Shown: positions 7,657 to 16,600 of the stretch, in pieces
How positions within the stretch are numbered: the first letter of the stretch is position 1
How the letters are laid out: each line of letters starts with the position of its first letter
DNA from: Ignavibacteriaceae bacterium
GTDB lineage: Bacteria > Bacteroidota > Ignavibacteria > Ignavibacteriales > Ignavibacteriaceae
Length of the DNA stretch: 33,107 nt
Assembly: GCA_019638025.1 (NCBI GenBank)
Contig: JAHBUO010000021.1
Location: 1-33,107, forward strand
Reading direction: 5' to 3'
Made by a program: the position numbers and the translations under genes
The notes under the pieces: model-generated
Databases searched by the model: none
The model's input: only the letters and a program-made list of their open reading frames with translations
What the model was told of the DNA's origin: nothing

Positions 7657-9183
7657 GTGAGCAAACAAAGTTTAGCAACAAGAATATTTAACAAATCACT
7701 CGACTATATTGAAATAGTCGGAAACAAACTTCCACATCCGGCTACTTTATTCGGAATACTGGCATTAATTGTCGTCTTCTTCTCTTGGTTAGGTGACTTT
7801 ATGGGATGGACTGCAATTCACCCGGCTGACAAATCAACCATAGCAGTAAAAAGTTTGTTAAGCGGAGATGGAGTGAGATGGATTTATACAAATATTACCC
7901 ACAACTTTGTGAATTTCCCTCCCCTTGGATATGTACTCGCAGTTATGATTGGAATTGGAGTCGCTGAAGGGACAGGATTATTTACTGCAATGATTCGTTC
8001 GCTCGTCCTCAATGCACCATCAAAATTGATTACGGGAACAATTGTTTTAGCCGGAATTATATCTCACCTTGCATCGGAAGCAGGGTATGTAATTTTAATT
8101 CCGCTCGGAGCAATTATTTTTCACTCGCTCGGAAGACATCCAATGGCAGGTCTAGCTGCAGCATTCAGTGGTGTGAGTGGTGGATTCGGTGCAAATTTTT
8201 TAATCGGTTCTGTAGATCCGATTCTTGCAGGGCTTTCTCAATCAGCTGCTCAAATTATTGAACCAACAATCACAATAAACGCTGCAGTAAATCTATATTT
8301 CATGGTTGCATCAGCATTCTTAATTGTAATTGTAGGTACTTGGGTAACTGAAAAAATTGTTGAGCCAAGATTAAAAAGTTATTCCGGTAATGCCGAAAAA
8401 ATTCCTATTGATAAACTTTCTGCCGAAGAGAGTAAAGGGTTACGATGGGCAGGACTAACTTTATTAATTTTAATCGCTTTACTTGCTCTAACAGTTATAC
8501 CCGAGAATGGTATTTTTAGAAATCCCGGAAATGGGGATGTCCTCCGCTCACCATTCTTTGATGGAATTATCACAGGAATCTTACTTTTCTTTTTAGTTCC
8601 CGGATTGGTATATGGACTAATCGTAAAAACTATCAGAAATGATAAAGATATGATGAAACATATCATCAAATCGATGGGAACAATGTCAACATATATTGTA
8701 CTCGTCTTTTTTGCCGCACAGTTTGTTTACTTTTTCCGTTACAGTAATTTAGGTTTAATACTAGCAATTCAAGGAGCTGATTTCTTAAGAAATGTTGGAT
8801 TAACTGGAATACCTCTCCTTGTTATGTTCGTTCTTCTAGCCGCATTTATCAATATGTTTATGGGAAGTGCTTCGGCAAAGTGGGCAATTATGGCTCCAGT
8901 ATTTATTCCGATGTTTATGTTGCTCGGATATCATCCCGCATTAACACAAGCTGCATTTCGAATTGGAGATTCGGTTACCAATCTAATTACTCCGATGATG
9001 AGCTACTTTGCATTGATTGTCGCATTCGCACAAAAGTATGATGAAAAATATGGAATAGGAACTATAATTTCTACGATGATTCCATATACAGTAATATTTA
9101 CAATATTCTGGACACTATTGCTCGTTTTATGGATGTGGCTTGGTATTCCAACCGGACCTGATGGACCACTGTTCTATCCTTGA
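7657..9183 (+). CDS. AbgT-family transporter (p-aminobenzoyl-glutamate transporter family)
   Basis: 508-residue inner-membrane protein of the AbgT family, close to the usual 500-510 residues. Family marks are the N-terminal GNKLPHPATLFGILA (about 22-36), the re-entrant region SEAGYVILIPLGAIIFHSLGR followed by AAAFSGVSGGFGANFLIGSVDP, and a second half containing MGSASAKWAIMAPVFIPM and RIGDSVTNLITPMMSYFAL, which repeats the hairpin architecture. Known members move p-aminobenzoyl-glutamate (a folate breakdown product) or export sulfonamides, driven by proton or sodium gradients. The start is GTG with AAAGG 8 nt upstream. Downstream is a very strong terminator. Its tandem position after a peptide transporter hints at dipeptide or aminoacyl-glutamate use, but this is inference. 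Confidence 0.93.
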   Translation: MSKQSLATRIFNKSLDYIEIVGNKLPHPATLFGILALIVVFFSWLGDFMGWTAIHPADKSTIAVKSLLSGDGVRWIYTNITHNFVNFPPLGYVLAVMIGIGVAEGTGLFTAMIRSLVLNAPSKLITGTIVLAGIISHLASEAGYVILIPLGAIIFHSLGRHPMAGLAAAFSGVSGGFGANFLIGSVDPILAGLSQSAAQIIEPTITINAAVNLYFMVASAFLIVIVGTWVTEKIVEPRLKSYSGNAEKIPIDKLSAEESKGLRWAGLTLLILIALLALTVIPENGIFRNPGNGDVLRSPFFDGIITGILLFFLVPGLVYGLIVKTIRNDKDMMKHIIKSMGTMSTYIVLVFFAAQFVYFFRYSNLGLILAIQGADFLRNVGLTGIPLLVMFVLLAAFINMFMGSASAKWAIMAPVFIPMFMLLGYHPALTQAAFRIGDSVTNLITPMMSYFALIVAFAQKYDEKYGIGTIISTMIPYTVIFTIFWTLLLVLWMWLGIPTGPDGPLFYP

Positions 9184-9199
9184 TGGAGTTTCAATTAAG

Positions 9200-9238
9200 A
9201 AAAAAGGGATGCATGAATTTAGCAGCATCCCTTTTTTA
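9200..9238 (+). terminator. Rho-independent terminator after the AbgT transporter
   Basis: AAAAAAGGGATGC (9200-9212) pairs with GCATCCCTTTTTT (9225-9237) around a 12-nt loop. The GC core followed by T6 on one strand and A6 before the stem gives the form of a bidirectional terminator. Confidence 0.9.
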
Positions 9239-9338
9239 TTTTTACCGAATTCAACATAAAATTACAAATTAATTTCACTCGATAAAAAAATCTTACAAGA
9301 GTTTTCAAAACTATCCACACCATTAACCTATTATAAAT

Positions 9339-9384
9339 AAAAATGCTGAATGCATTAATTAGAAATTAAGAAATACATTCAGCA
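9339..9384 (-). terminator. Terminator of malQ
   Basis: TGCTGAATG (9344-9352) pairs with CATTCAGCA (9376-9384) over a 23-nt loop. On the - strand the stem is followed by TTTTTATTTATAA. It lies 22 bases beyond the malQ stop codon. Confidence 0.7.
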
Positions 9385-9405
9385 CCACAAATAATTTAGA
9401 GAAGT

Positions 9406-10941
9406 CTATAACCCTTCTTCTTCAGTAAACTCCTTAGCGGTTATGGGTCTTTCGTACATTATTGTAAGGTTTTTGTACTGTTCCGCCAACTCAGGTTTAA
9501 TCTGTTCCCATGTTAAACGCCATGACCAATTTCCACCAAGTTTACCGGGGAAATTCATTCTTGATTCAGAACCTAAATTTAGAACGTCTTGCATAGGTAT
9601 AACAACTATATTCGCAACTGACGCATAAGCAGTTCTAATCAATTCAAAAGTTAAGTTATTTCCATGATAGTTTAGATACTTCTGAGTAAACTCATATATA
9701 TCATTATCTGCATGTTTGGCTTTTTCAAAATAACCGGAAGTTGTATCGTTATCATGAGAACCGGTATAAACACAACAGTTTGGAATGAAATTGTGGGGTA
9801 AAAATTTTCTTTCCATTCCTGTACCGAATGCAAATTGTAAAATCTTCATTCCGGGGAAATTAAATTTATCGCGCAACTCGACAACAGGTTTTGTGATAAG
9901 TCCCAAATCTTCAGCTAAAATCGGAACATCACCAAGATACTTTTTAACGGTTGTAAAGAAATGATCTCCGGGAGCTTTAACCCATTTTCCGGTTTCTGCC
10001 GTTGGAGCATCTCCGGGAATTTCCCAATAAGCTTCAAATCCTCGGAAGTGATCGATGCGAATTATATCAACCAACTCAAGTAGAGATGAAATTCTTTTTC
10101 GCCACCATAAGTAATCATCTTTTGCCATTTCATTCCATCGATAAAGTGGATTTCCCCACAGCTGTCCTGTTGGACTAAAATAATCAGGTGGAACTCCTGC
10201 AACAGAAATTAACTCTCCTTTTTCATCAACTGAGAACAATGACTTATTTGCCCAGAGGTCTGCGCTATCATATGCAATGAATATTGGTAAGTCTCCGATA
10301 ATCTTAATGCCTTTCGAATTTGCATAACTCTTTACATCATGCCACTGTCTGAAAAAGAAAAATTGTAAAAACTTTTGATAGAGAATTTCATCCGATAATT
10401 TAAATTTCCATTCATCCATTACTTCCGGTTTTCTAAGCGCTATATCTTCATTCCATGTAGTCCATAAACCACCGCCATGAAAATTTTTGGCTGCCATAAA
10501 AAGTGAATAATCGTCTAACCATTCGTTATGTTTTGTAACGAACTCCGAAAACTCCATATCAATTGCTGCAGATTTATTTTCTTTAAATAATTCAAATGAT
10601 TTTTTTAGAAGTGAAAATTTATACTCAATGAGGGGACCGAAATCTATATATGATGGATTAAACTGCGGAACATTGTTCAAATCTTCTTCAGATAAAAAAC
10701 CGTTCTTAAATAATAATTCGGGACTTATCAATAGCGGATTTCCTGCAAAAGCAGAAAAACATTGATAAGGAGAATCACCATAACCGGTTGGTCCCAATGG
10801 GAATACTTGCCAGAGTGTTTGCCCTGATGAGTTAAGGAAGTCAATAAATTTATATGCATTGGGGCCTAAATCGCCAATACCAAAATTACCCGGTAGAGAT
10901 GTTGGATGAAGCAACATTCCTGCAGATCTTTCATAAGTCAT
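9406..10941 (-). CDS. malQ: 4-alpha-glucanotransferase (amylomaltase), GH77
   Basis: 511-residue cytoplasmic enzyme that transfers alpha-1,4-glucan segments between maltodextrins, used in glycogen or maltodextrin metabolism. The N-terminus has the family hallmark SAGMLLHPTSLPGNFGIGDLG, then QVFPLGPTGYGDSPYQCFSAFAGNP. Catalytic residues are in place: nucleophile D297 (RIDHFRG), acid/base E344 (LAEDLG) and D397 (GSHDND), almost the same numbering as the well-studied 500-residue Thermus enzyme (293/340/395). It is the short bacterial form without the N-terminal extension of the E. coli protein. It is transcribed alone; a possible -7 element is noted in the gap upstream and a hairpin terminator follows. 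Confidence 0.97.
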   Translation of the reverse strand: MTYERSAGMLLHPTSLPGNFGIGDLGPNAYKFIDFLNSSGQTLWQVFPLGPTGYGDSPYQCFSAFAGNPLLISPELLFKNGFLSEEDLNNVPQFNPSYIDFGPLIEYKFSLLKKSFELFKENKSAAIDMEFSEFVTKHNEWLDDYSLFMAAKNFHGGGLWTTWNEDIALRKPEVMDEWKFKLSDEILYQKFLQFFFFRQWHDVKSYANSKGIKIIGDLPIFIAYDSADLWANKSLFSVDEKGELISVAGVPPDYFSPTGQLWGNPLYRWNEMAKDDYLWWRKRISSLLELVDIIRIDHFRGFEAYWEIPGDAPTAETGKWVKAPGDHFFTTVKKYLGDVPILAEDLGLITKPVVELRDKFNFPGMKILQFAFGTGMERKFLPHNFIPNCCVYTGSHDNDTTSGYFEKAKHADNDIYEFTQKYLNYHGNNLTFELIRTAYASVANIVVIPMQDVLNLGSESRMNFPGKLGGNWSWRLTWEQIKPELAEQYKNLTIMYERPITAKEFTEEEGL

Positions 10942-11326
10942 AATTATATCCTATCAAAAGTGAATATCTAAATAAATGATGACATCTAAATTAATTGAAC
11001 ATTCAATGATGTCAAAAGTAAAAATGTTTATTTAACTGATTCTCACTAAAATCTACTCAATCACCAAAGAAAAAACTTTAATTGAGAAGATTCAAACATA
11101 TTTATTGTGTGGACAATTTACCGACTCCATTATAATGATTTCCTTAGTAAATTGTTTGGGGTTAATCATAAAAGTCAAACAAATACTTTTCATCATACTC
11201 AATCTCGAACTTTCTTAGCAGTTGTGTATACTCTTGCCGGAGTGTTCTTCCGGTTTGATGATTTTCCTGTTTTGAGATATATAATTGAAACAAATACTTT
11301 TCTACTGACCGGGACATGGAATATTA
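10942..11326. other. Intergenic stretch upstream of malQ
   Basis: About 385 bases without a convincing gene. On the - strand, TACTTTTG (rc of 11013-11020) matches the FCB -7 consensus about 70 nt before the malQ ATG, but no TTG or TTTG is found at the expected distance, so it is a weak promoter candidate. A + strand frame at 11107-11379 is discussed among the rejected items. No RNA gene or repeat was recognised. Confidence 0.4.
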
Positions 11327-11354
11327 ACAAGCTGAAGATTATTCTTCAGCTTGT
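11327..11354 (-). terminator. Hairpin terminator of the sortase/cargo/OMP gene group
   Basis: A perfect 12-bp stem (ACAAGCTGAAGA at 11327-11338 with TCTTCAGCTTGT at 11343-11354) with a 4-nt loop, 12 bases past the stop of the outer-membrane protein gene on the - strand. The sequence after it (TTAATATTCC) is only moderately T-rich. Confidence 0.75.
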
Positions 11355-11366
11355 CGAATTAAAATA

Positions 11367-12635
11367 TTATAGAGGATAAACAAAGGATACCCGTGGTTCG
11401 ATTTTCTTTTGAGGAGTGTAACCGATAATCTTATCATCAGCACCTCTGATAGGAGTGTAAGTCCATTGATAAATCATTGATACAATCATAAATGAATAAG
11501 GTTTGTATCCAAGCTCTGCAAAAAGGTAAGAACGGTCGTCAAGTTTGAACATATCTGCACCATCTTTAATAAAGACTTTATCGTACCCGGCTCGAGCAAC
11601 AAAAGGAACACTCGCCGGAGCAACTTCGGAGTTTATGTGTAAGATTCCGCTGTTCGGATCATTATCTAATTTTTGAAAACTTCCAAGAACATTAACTACA
11701 CCAAGAACCCCTACATTTAAAGCTCCAAAATAACCATCTTCAGAAGTGCTCATATTCTTCAAAAGATTGGCTTTCCATAATCGTTCGATTTCATAAAGCG
11801 AACCGAAATAAGCCGGCATAAATTCTTTACCATTCCATCTTCTCTCAAGTTTAACAGATGCATTAAGCACTCCGAGTCCGTTAAGCTCTAACAATGCACC
11901 TGCAGAAGAACCTGAACCAAAATCGGCAAATTTTACGAAGTCATAGTATAACGACAAATTTAACATTGAAGTAGTTACAACAGGCAAACCTAAATCAAAT
12001 CCGAATACCGACATACTTTTGCTCACGGTATCTAAACCGTAAACTTTTCCGGCATTATCATTAAAGTCAGATGCAACAGTTACACCGACTTCAAGATTTC
12101 CTAGAACAGGAACACTTGCCATTGGAGTGTATTGCATTGGTCTTGCATATCCGCGCAACCCGACAATTCCGGCTTCACCAAACGAACTGTATATAGATTC
12201 AAATCCAAATTTGTCAAAATCGAGGTCAACAGTAAGTCCAATTTTTCTATTATCAAAACTTGGACTGTTATTATAAGCATACAAGATGCTACCATGTCCG
12301 AGAGTGTAATAATCTAAAGCTCCTAGTTTCACATATACTTTTTCACGTTTGTTTCCGTATCGAACATATCTGATAATGCTGAGGTAATCCGAGGTTTCAT
12401 TAAAATTTTCTTTACGAAGTCCATCGGAATTAAACTCGAGGTTAAGATCGAGTCCGACACCAATTTTAGAAAAAGAGAATTCCGGAGTGAAACGAACTGC
12501 ATAAAATGGTTTTCCATCAATCCATGTTAATCCCAATCCACCTGTAAGATTACTTGCATTTGAAGGAGCAAATTGTGCTGACGAATAATTTATTGATAAT
12601 AAAACCAGTAATAGTGTAAAGAAAAATTTTTTCAT
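11367..12635 (-). CDS. Predicted outer-membrane beta-barrel protein
   Basis: 422 residues with a clear signal peptide (MKKFFFTLLLVLLSINYSSAQ, cleavage near residue 21). The mature part consists of alternating polar/hydrophobic strands with many Gly, Tyr and Phe, such as IGVGLDLNLEFN, KVYVKLGALDYYTLGHG, LEVGVTVASDFN and FAELGYKPYSFMIVSMIYQW. It ends in a beta-strand, RVSFVYPL, with an aromatic near the end, as barrel proteins do. I recognise no named family. It is third after the PorU-like gene and the T9SS cargo gene, 64 nt from the latter, with a weak hairpin between. It lacks the conserved N-terminal Gly/Ala-rich region of PorV/FadL-type T9SS barrels, so I do not call it PorV; a role as a partner barrel of the secretion system is only positional inference. 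Confidence 0.72.
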   Translation of the reverse strand: MKKFFFTLLLVLLSINYSSAQFAPSNASNLTGGLGLTWIDGKPFYAVRFTPEFSFSKIGVGLDLNLEFNSDGLRKENFNETSDYLSIIRYVRYGNKREKVYVKLGALDYYTLGHGSILYAYNNSPSFDNRKIGLTVDLDFDKFGFESIYSSFGEAGIVGLRGYARPMQYTPMASVPVLGNLEVGVTVASDFNDNAGKVYGLDTVSKSMSVFGFDLGLPVVTTSMLNLSLYYDFVKFADFGSGSSAGALLELNGLGVLNASVKLERRWNGKEFMPAYFGSLYEIERLWKANLLKNMSTSEDGYFGALNVGVLGVVNVLGSFQKLDNDPNSGILHINSEVAPASVPFVARAGYDKVFIKDGADMFKLDDRSYLFAELGYKPYSFMIVSMIYQWTYTPIRGADDKIIGYTPQKKIEPRVSFVYPL

Positions 12636-12676
12636 ATTGTTAATCCGTTTTATTGAAAATAATGTGTTGTAAAAAT

Positions 12677-12700
12677 AGTGAATAAAAATGATTTATCACT
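12677..12700 (-). terminator. Weak hairpin after the T9SS cargo gene
   Basis: On the - strand AGTGATAAA pairs with TTTATTCACT (5 bp, one bulge, 4 bp), starting at the last base of the stop codon and followed by ATTTTTAC. It may terminate partly and lower expression of the barrel gene, or be incidental. Confidence 0.3.
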
Positions 12701-13662
12701 TATTTCATCAATATCATTTTAGCAACAGCACTTTTTCCACTTGTGGAAATCTTATAAAAATAAACTCCTGATGTAAGTCCAGGTCTGTTAAAATTCACAT
12801 TTATGGTGTGATTTCCGCTCTGTAAATACTCATTAATAATAGTACACACTTCCTTTCCAATTCCATCATATAGTTTTAATGTTACATGACCGGAATTGTT
12901 TAGAGAAAATCTAATGTTGGTCGAGGGATTAAATGGATTCGGGTAATTTTGATGCAAAACAAAATTTAACTCCTGTGTAGTAAAATCAATTATTGAAGTA
13001 ATAATAGAAACCAATATAGTATCACTATTAATCGATGCACCGTTTAAACTTAATTGTTTTATAAAGTAAGAATATTCACCGGCAATGGTAACTGATGTAT
13101 CAACAAAACTAAAATTTCCTGGTTCGATAGTTGTACCATTACCCCCAACAAATCCAATGCTGTCAAACTCAGATTCTGAAAATCCTCGATATATTGAAAA
13201 GCCATAATTATTAACTTCCCAAAGTGTTCCCCAATTTAGTTCAGCACCATTTTCAATAGCTTCAACTTGAAAATAATTAATTTCAGTAATTGCAGATGAT
13301 GTAAAATCAACTGATATAGTATCGGTATGTTTATAAGCACCATCTGTATCAAGTTGTTTTAAGAAGTACCTGAAAGAACCGGAGAAGATTAAGCCTGTAT
13401 CGGGGAAATCATAATCATGCGGAGCGTAAGAGGTTCCATGACCAAATACAAATCCGATATTTTCATATGGAGCATTATTTATTGAACGATGAATTTCAAA
13501 TCCAAAATTATTTAACTCTGTCGCAGTGCCCCATATTAACATAATCCCGTTTTCTACGGCACTTCCTTCAAAGTAGACTAATTCAACAGGCATCGGAGTG
13601 TCAGCTTTAACAGTTGTTCCAATTAGTAAAATCAATGCGATAAGAAGTTTTACTTTTTTCAT
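12700..13662 (-). CDS. T9SS type A sorting domain protein with two tandem repeats
   Basis: 320-residue exported protein. After the signal peptide (about 1-20) come two related modules of about 95 residues. Each has a strand like VELVYFEGSAVENGIMLIWGT or INYFQVEAIENGAELNWGT, then E(L/V)NN(F/Y)GF(E/S)I(H/Y)R, a GF-V-G-G-GT turn, a D(F/T) strand, and YF(L/I)KQL. These look like Ig/FnIII-type beta sandwiches. The C-terminal 85 residues form a T9SS sorting domain: HQNYPNPFNPSTNIRF, VTLKLYDGIGKEV, HTINVNFNRPGLTSGVYFYKI and a final KMILMK. It should therefore cross the outer membrane through T9SS and be processed by a PorU sortase. It lies 4 nt after the PorU-like gene. No enzymatic motif was seen. 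Confidence 0.88.
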   Translation of the reverse strand: MKKVKLLIALILLIGTTVKADTPMPVELVYFEGSAVENGIMLIWGTATELNNFGFEIHRSINNAPYENIGFVFGHGTSYAPHDYDFPDTGLIFSGSFRYFLKQLDTDGAYKHTDTISVDFTSSAITEINYFQVEAIENGAELNWGTLWEVNNYGFSIYRGFSESEFDSIGFVGGNGTTIEPGNFSFVDTSVTIAGEYSYFIKQLSLNGASINSDTILVSIITSIIDFTTQELNFVLHQNYPNPFNPSTNIRFSLNNSGHVTLKLYDGIGKEVCTIINEYLQSGNHTINVNFNRPGLTSGVYFYKISTSGKSAVAKMILMK

Positions 13663-13666
13663 AAGT

Positions 13667-16600
13667 TTATCTAATCTTTGCTAACTTTTCTGTAATATGT
13701 TCTGTTTTATCGCCGAGCCTTGCGATTACTTTGTATAAATAAACTCCATTCGCAATTTTATCACCGTCCTGATCTCTTCCGTCCCATTGTATAAAATTAA
13801 AATCAGCATTTAACTCTGAAGAATTCTTTTTTATCTCTCGAATTAATCGCCCTGCAATTGTGTAAACTTTAATTACGACTTCATCCGGGACTTGAGTAAG
13901 TTTAAATGTAAAATTGGTTGTCTCCGTAAAGGGATTAGGATAATTATAGACTTGCGCAATCTTCAAATCATTATAAACAACAAAATTTCTTTCGAATGCA
14001 GGAGTATTGGTAATTAATCCGGAAACATCTTTAGCAAATATCTTGAAAGTATATTCGCCGTCGGCTAGCGATTTATTAAATGAATATGATAATGTTCTAT
14101 TAACAGTATCAAACTGTACTGAGTTAAAATCACCATAATTTAATCTGGTTTCGTTAAGGAAAAACTGAATGGAAGAAGTATCCTCAATTTCAAACCAGGT
14201 AGGATATTTCATTTCAACTTGGAGATTTGGATTAGCCGGAACAAAATCGCCGTCAAATATTTCTTTGCTGTTGACCAACAAGGCAACAGCAGATTGTGTT
14301 ATCGATGTTACTGTATCAGCTTTAATTCGGAAATTCAGTTGATATGAGTTATTGTCTTTATAGAGTTCTTTTACATTATTTGCGGTATCTACCAAGACAT
14401 TTAATTTGAATTCACCAAGCCCCTCCCATCTTGATGTTCTTAGTGTAAACTGACTGCTTCTTTTCTCAAATGGATGAAGTTCTTGAAATTCTTTTGACAG
14501 TACAATACGCTTTGTGTTATCGGGTCTGACAAGCTCAAAAATCATATTGAAATTTTCTGCCGTTGATTCCCCTACATTCATTACGGTAGCGGTAAAGGTT
14601 ATGGAATCACCGATTACAATTGAATCTTTATTCGCATAAACTGTTTGATAATTCATTGCAAGTTCCGGAAGCCGCCTATAGTTAACACTTAACGATTTTA
14701 GTGATGGAGATATCGAATCTGAACTTGCATTAAATTCCGCCAACAATTTTATATTGGGGTAAAAATCTGCATTTATATTTTCTAAAGAAGCTGAGTTATT
14801 TACAAATGTTAGATAGTTAAGAGTGTCTATCTCTCCTGAGTTCTTTATACCAAGAGGACGATAAGCAATTGAACTGTTACTCTCCAAAGTCTCTTCAATT
14901 TGTACATCAATCCATTTATCAACCGGACCAATTTGTGAAGTCAACAAAGAACCTGAGTTATATCTTTTGTAAAAAGTTGTATCTACATCTGCTCTACCAC
15001 CATAAGGTTTTGTGAAAGCTTCAGGAACAGAACCGGGGGGTGCTCCTTTTTTACCTATAATTGCCCACGAACCTCTAAAGACTAAGCTATCAATATATTT
15101 ACTACCAATTGATTTGAGTTGGTTTTTTAGAGGAACGGATGAAACGCTTCCCTCATCGGAAATAGCTATAGCAACATAATAATCTGAGGAGAGAGTATCT
15201 AAAAATGTAATATAATTTGTAACATTTGTTCCTCCGGAATACGTATCAAACCTTTTATAAAGGACAAATTCAAATGTATCTGTAAAAAGACAAACATGAT
15301 GACCACGAAGCGTATTTTCCGGAATAAAGTTTTGTTCATTTAAAGAAATTACCACTGAACGTCCATCGTGAAATCCGGCAGACATTGCATATATCACATT
15401 TTCTTCAGAAGAAAGAGTAATTTTGTTATCCTTATATTCAATATTAGTTAACTTTGAGTTGAGATAACTAAATTTGTCTGCTAATAAGAAATTCCTTGTC
15501 CCACCTAATAAAAATGAATTTGCTCTCCCATAAGATTCACTTCCCTTCACACGTGATCTTATCCAGTATCGATTCCCAAAAGATAAACCGGGGAGATTCA
15601 GTTTTGTGAAAAGTGTATCAAATCTAATTTGAACTGCATTAGCAAAATCAAAATTACTGTTATTACTTACCTGTACTATTAGAGTATCACTACTCGGCTT
15701 CCCGACGGGATTAAGAAAATAAATCGAATCATCGGAGCCATTTTCTATTTCATGAATAAGAGTAGTACGGAGAGAAGTAGATGCAACACTGAGATTATAT
15801 ATCAGTTGATTATCCCCTTTTGTAATCTCATCTATTTCATTTAAATAATCCAGACTAATTGATAGTCTATGAATCCCGGGTTTATTTTTAATTCCCAAAG
15901 TAAACGCAAGTGAATCTAAATATTTAGGAAGAATTCTTCGTGTTTCAAATATCAGTTTTGTCGAATCGGAATAATCATCATATACTTTTACTGTAAATGA
16001 GTCTGCAGTAACCTTTCCAGTATTTAAATAATTAAGATTTATGGTAATTGAATCTAAATCATCTGTCGGAGTGGCTATTGATAGATTAATCTTGCTTGAT
16101 GATAAACTTAAATTAGGTTTGGGAGGAATTGCAAGATTAATAATGGGGTCACCGATAAGAGTATTAGTAAGTGCAAATAACTGATAAACTCCCGAACTTC
16201 CATAAGTCTGTAGCATCTCAATTTTGGCAAGCTTTAATGCTTCACTAATATTATAGACAGAATCTTGAAGAACCTTTTTATAAAAAAGTTTAGGTGCCAT
16301 CGTAGAGGTCGATAGAAAACCGAGAGAAGAATTCCCGATATAAGCTATCGCCTGCCCCTCATTCGAAAGAACAAATAATTGAGAAAAAGAGGTAACATCG
16401 GGCTCTGCAAAACGAGCTGTCGAACATCCAAAATCGGTAATTAGAGGATTTCGGTTAACCTTATTCTTTAACTGTGCAGGTTGAGTAATTGAATTATCCC
16501 AAGTTTGAGTTCCGCTGTGACCAAGATAAGAAATAAATACCGCTCCTGCGTCTATAGCTTGTTGTATCTGCTCTGCTGTATAAGGACCAAAGTTTGTTGT

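Noticed and set aside
11107..11379. Open frame of 90 codons on the + strand
   Set aside because: It runs through the 12-bp terminator hairpin and into the end of the barrel gene on the other strand, has no ribosome site, and its translation shows no family pattern.
11367..12635. Considered as PorV, the usual barrel partner of PorU
   Set aside because: The mature N-terminus lacks the conserved Gly/Ala-rich PorV/FadL hatch-type region, so position alone does not justify the name.
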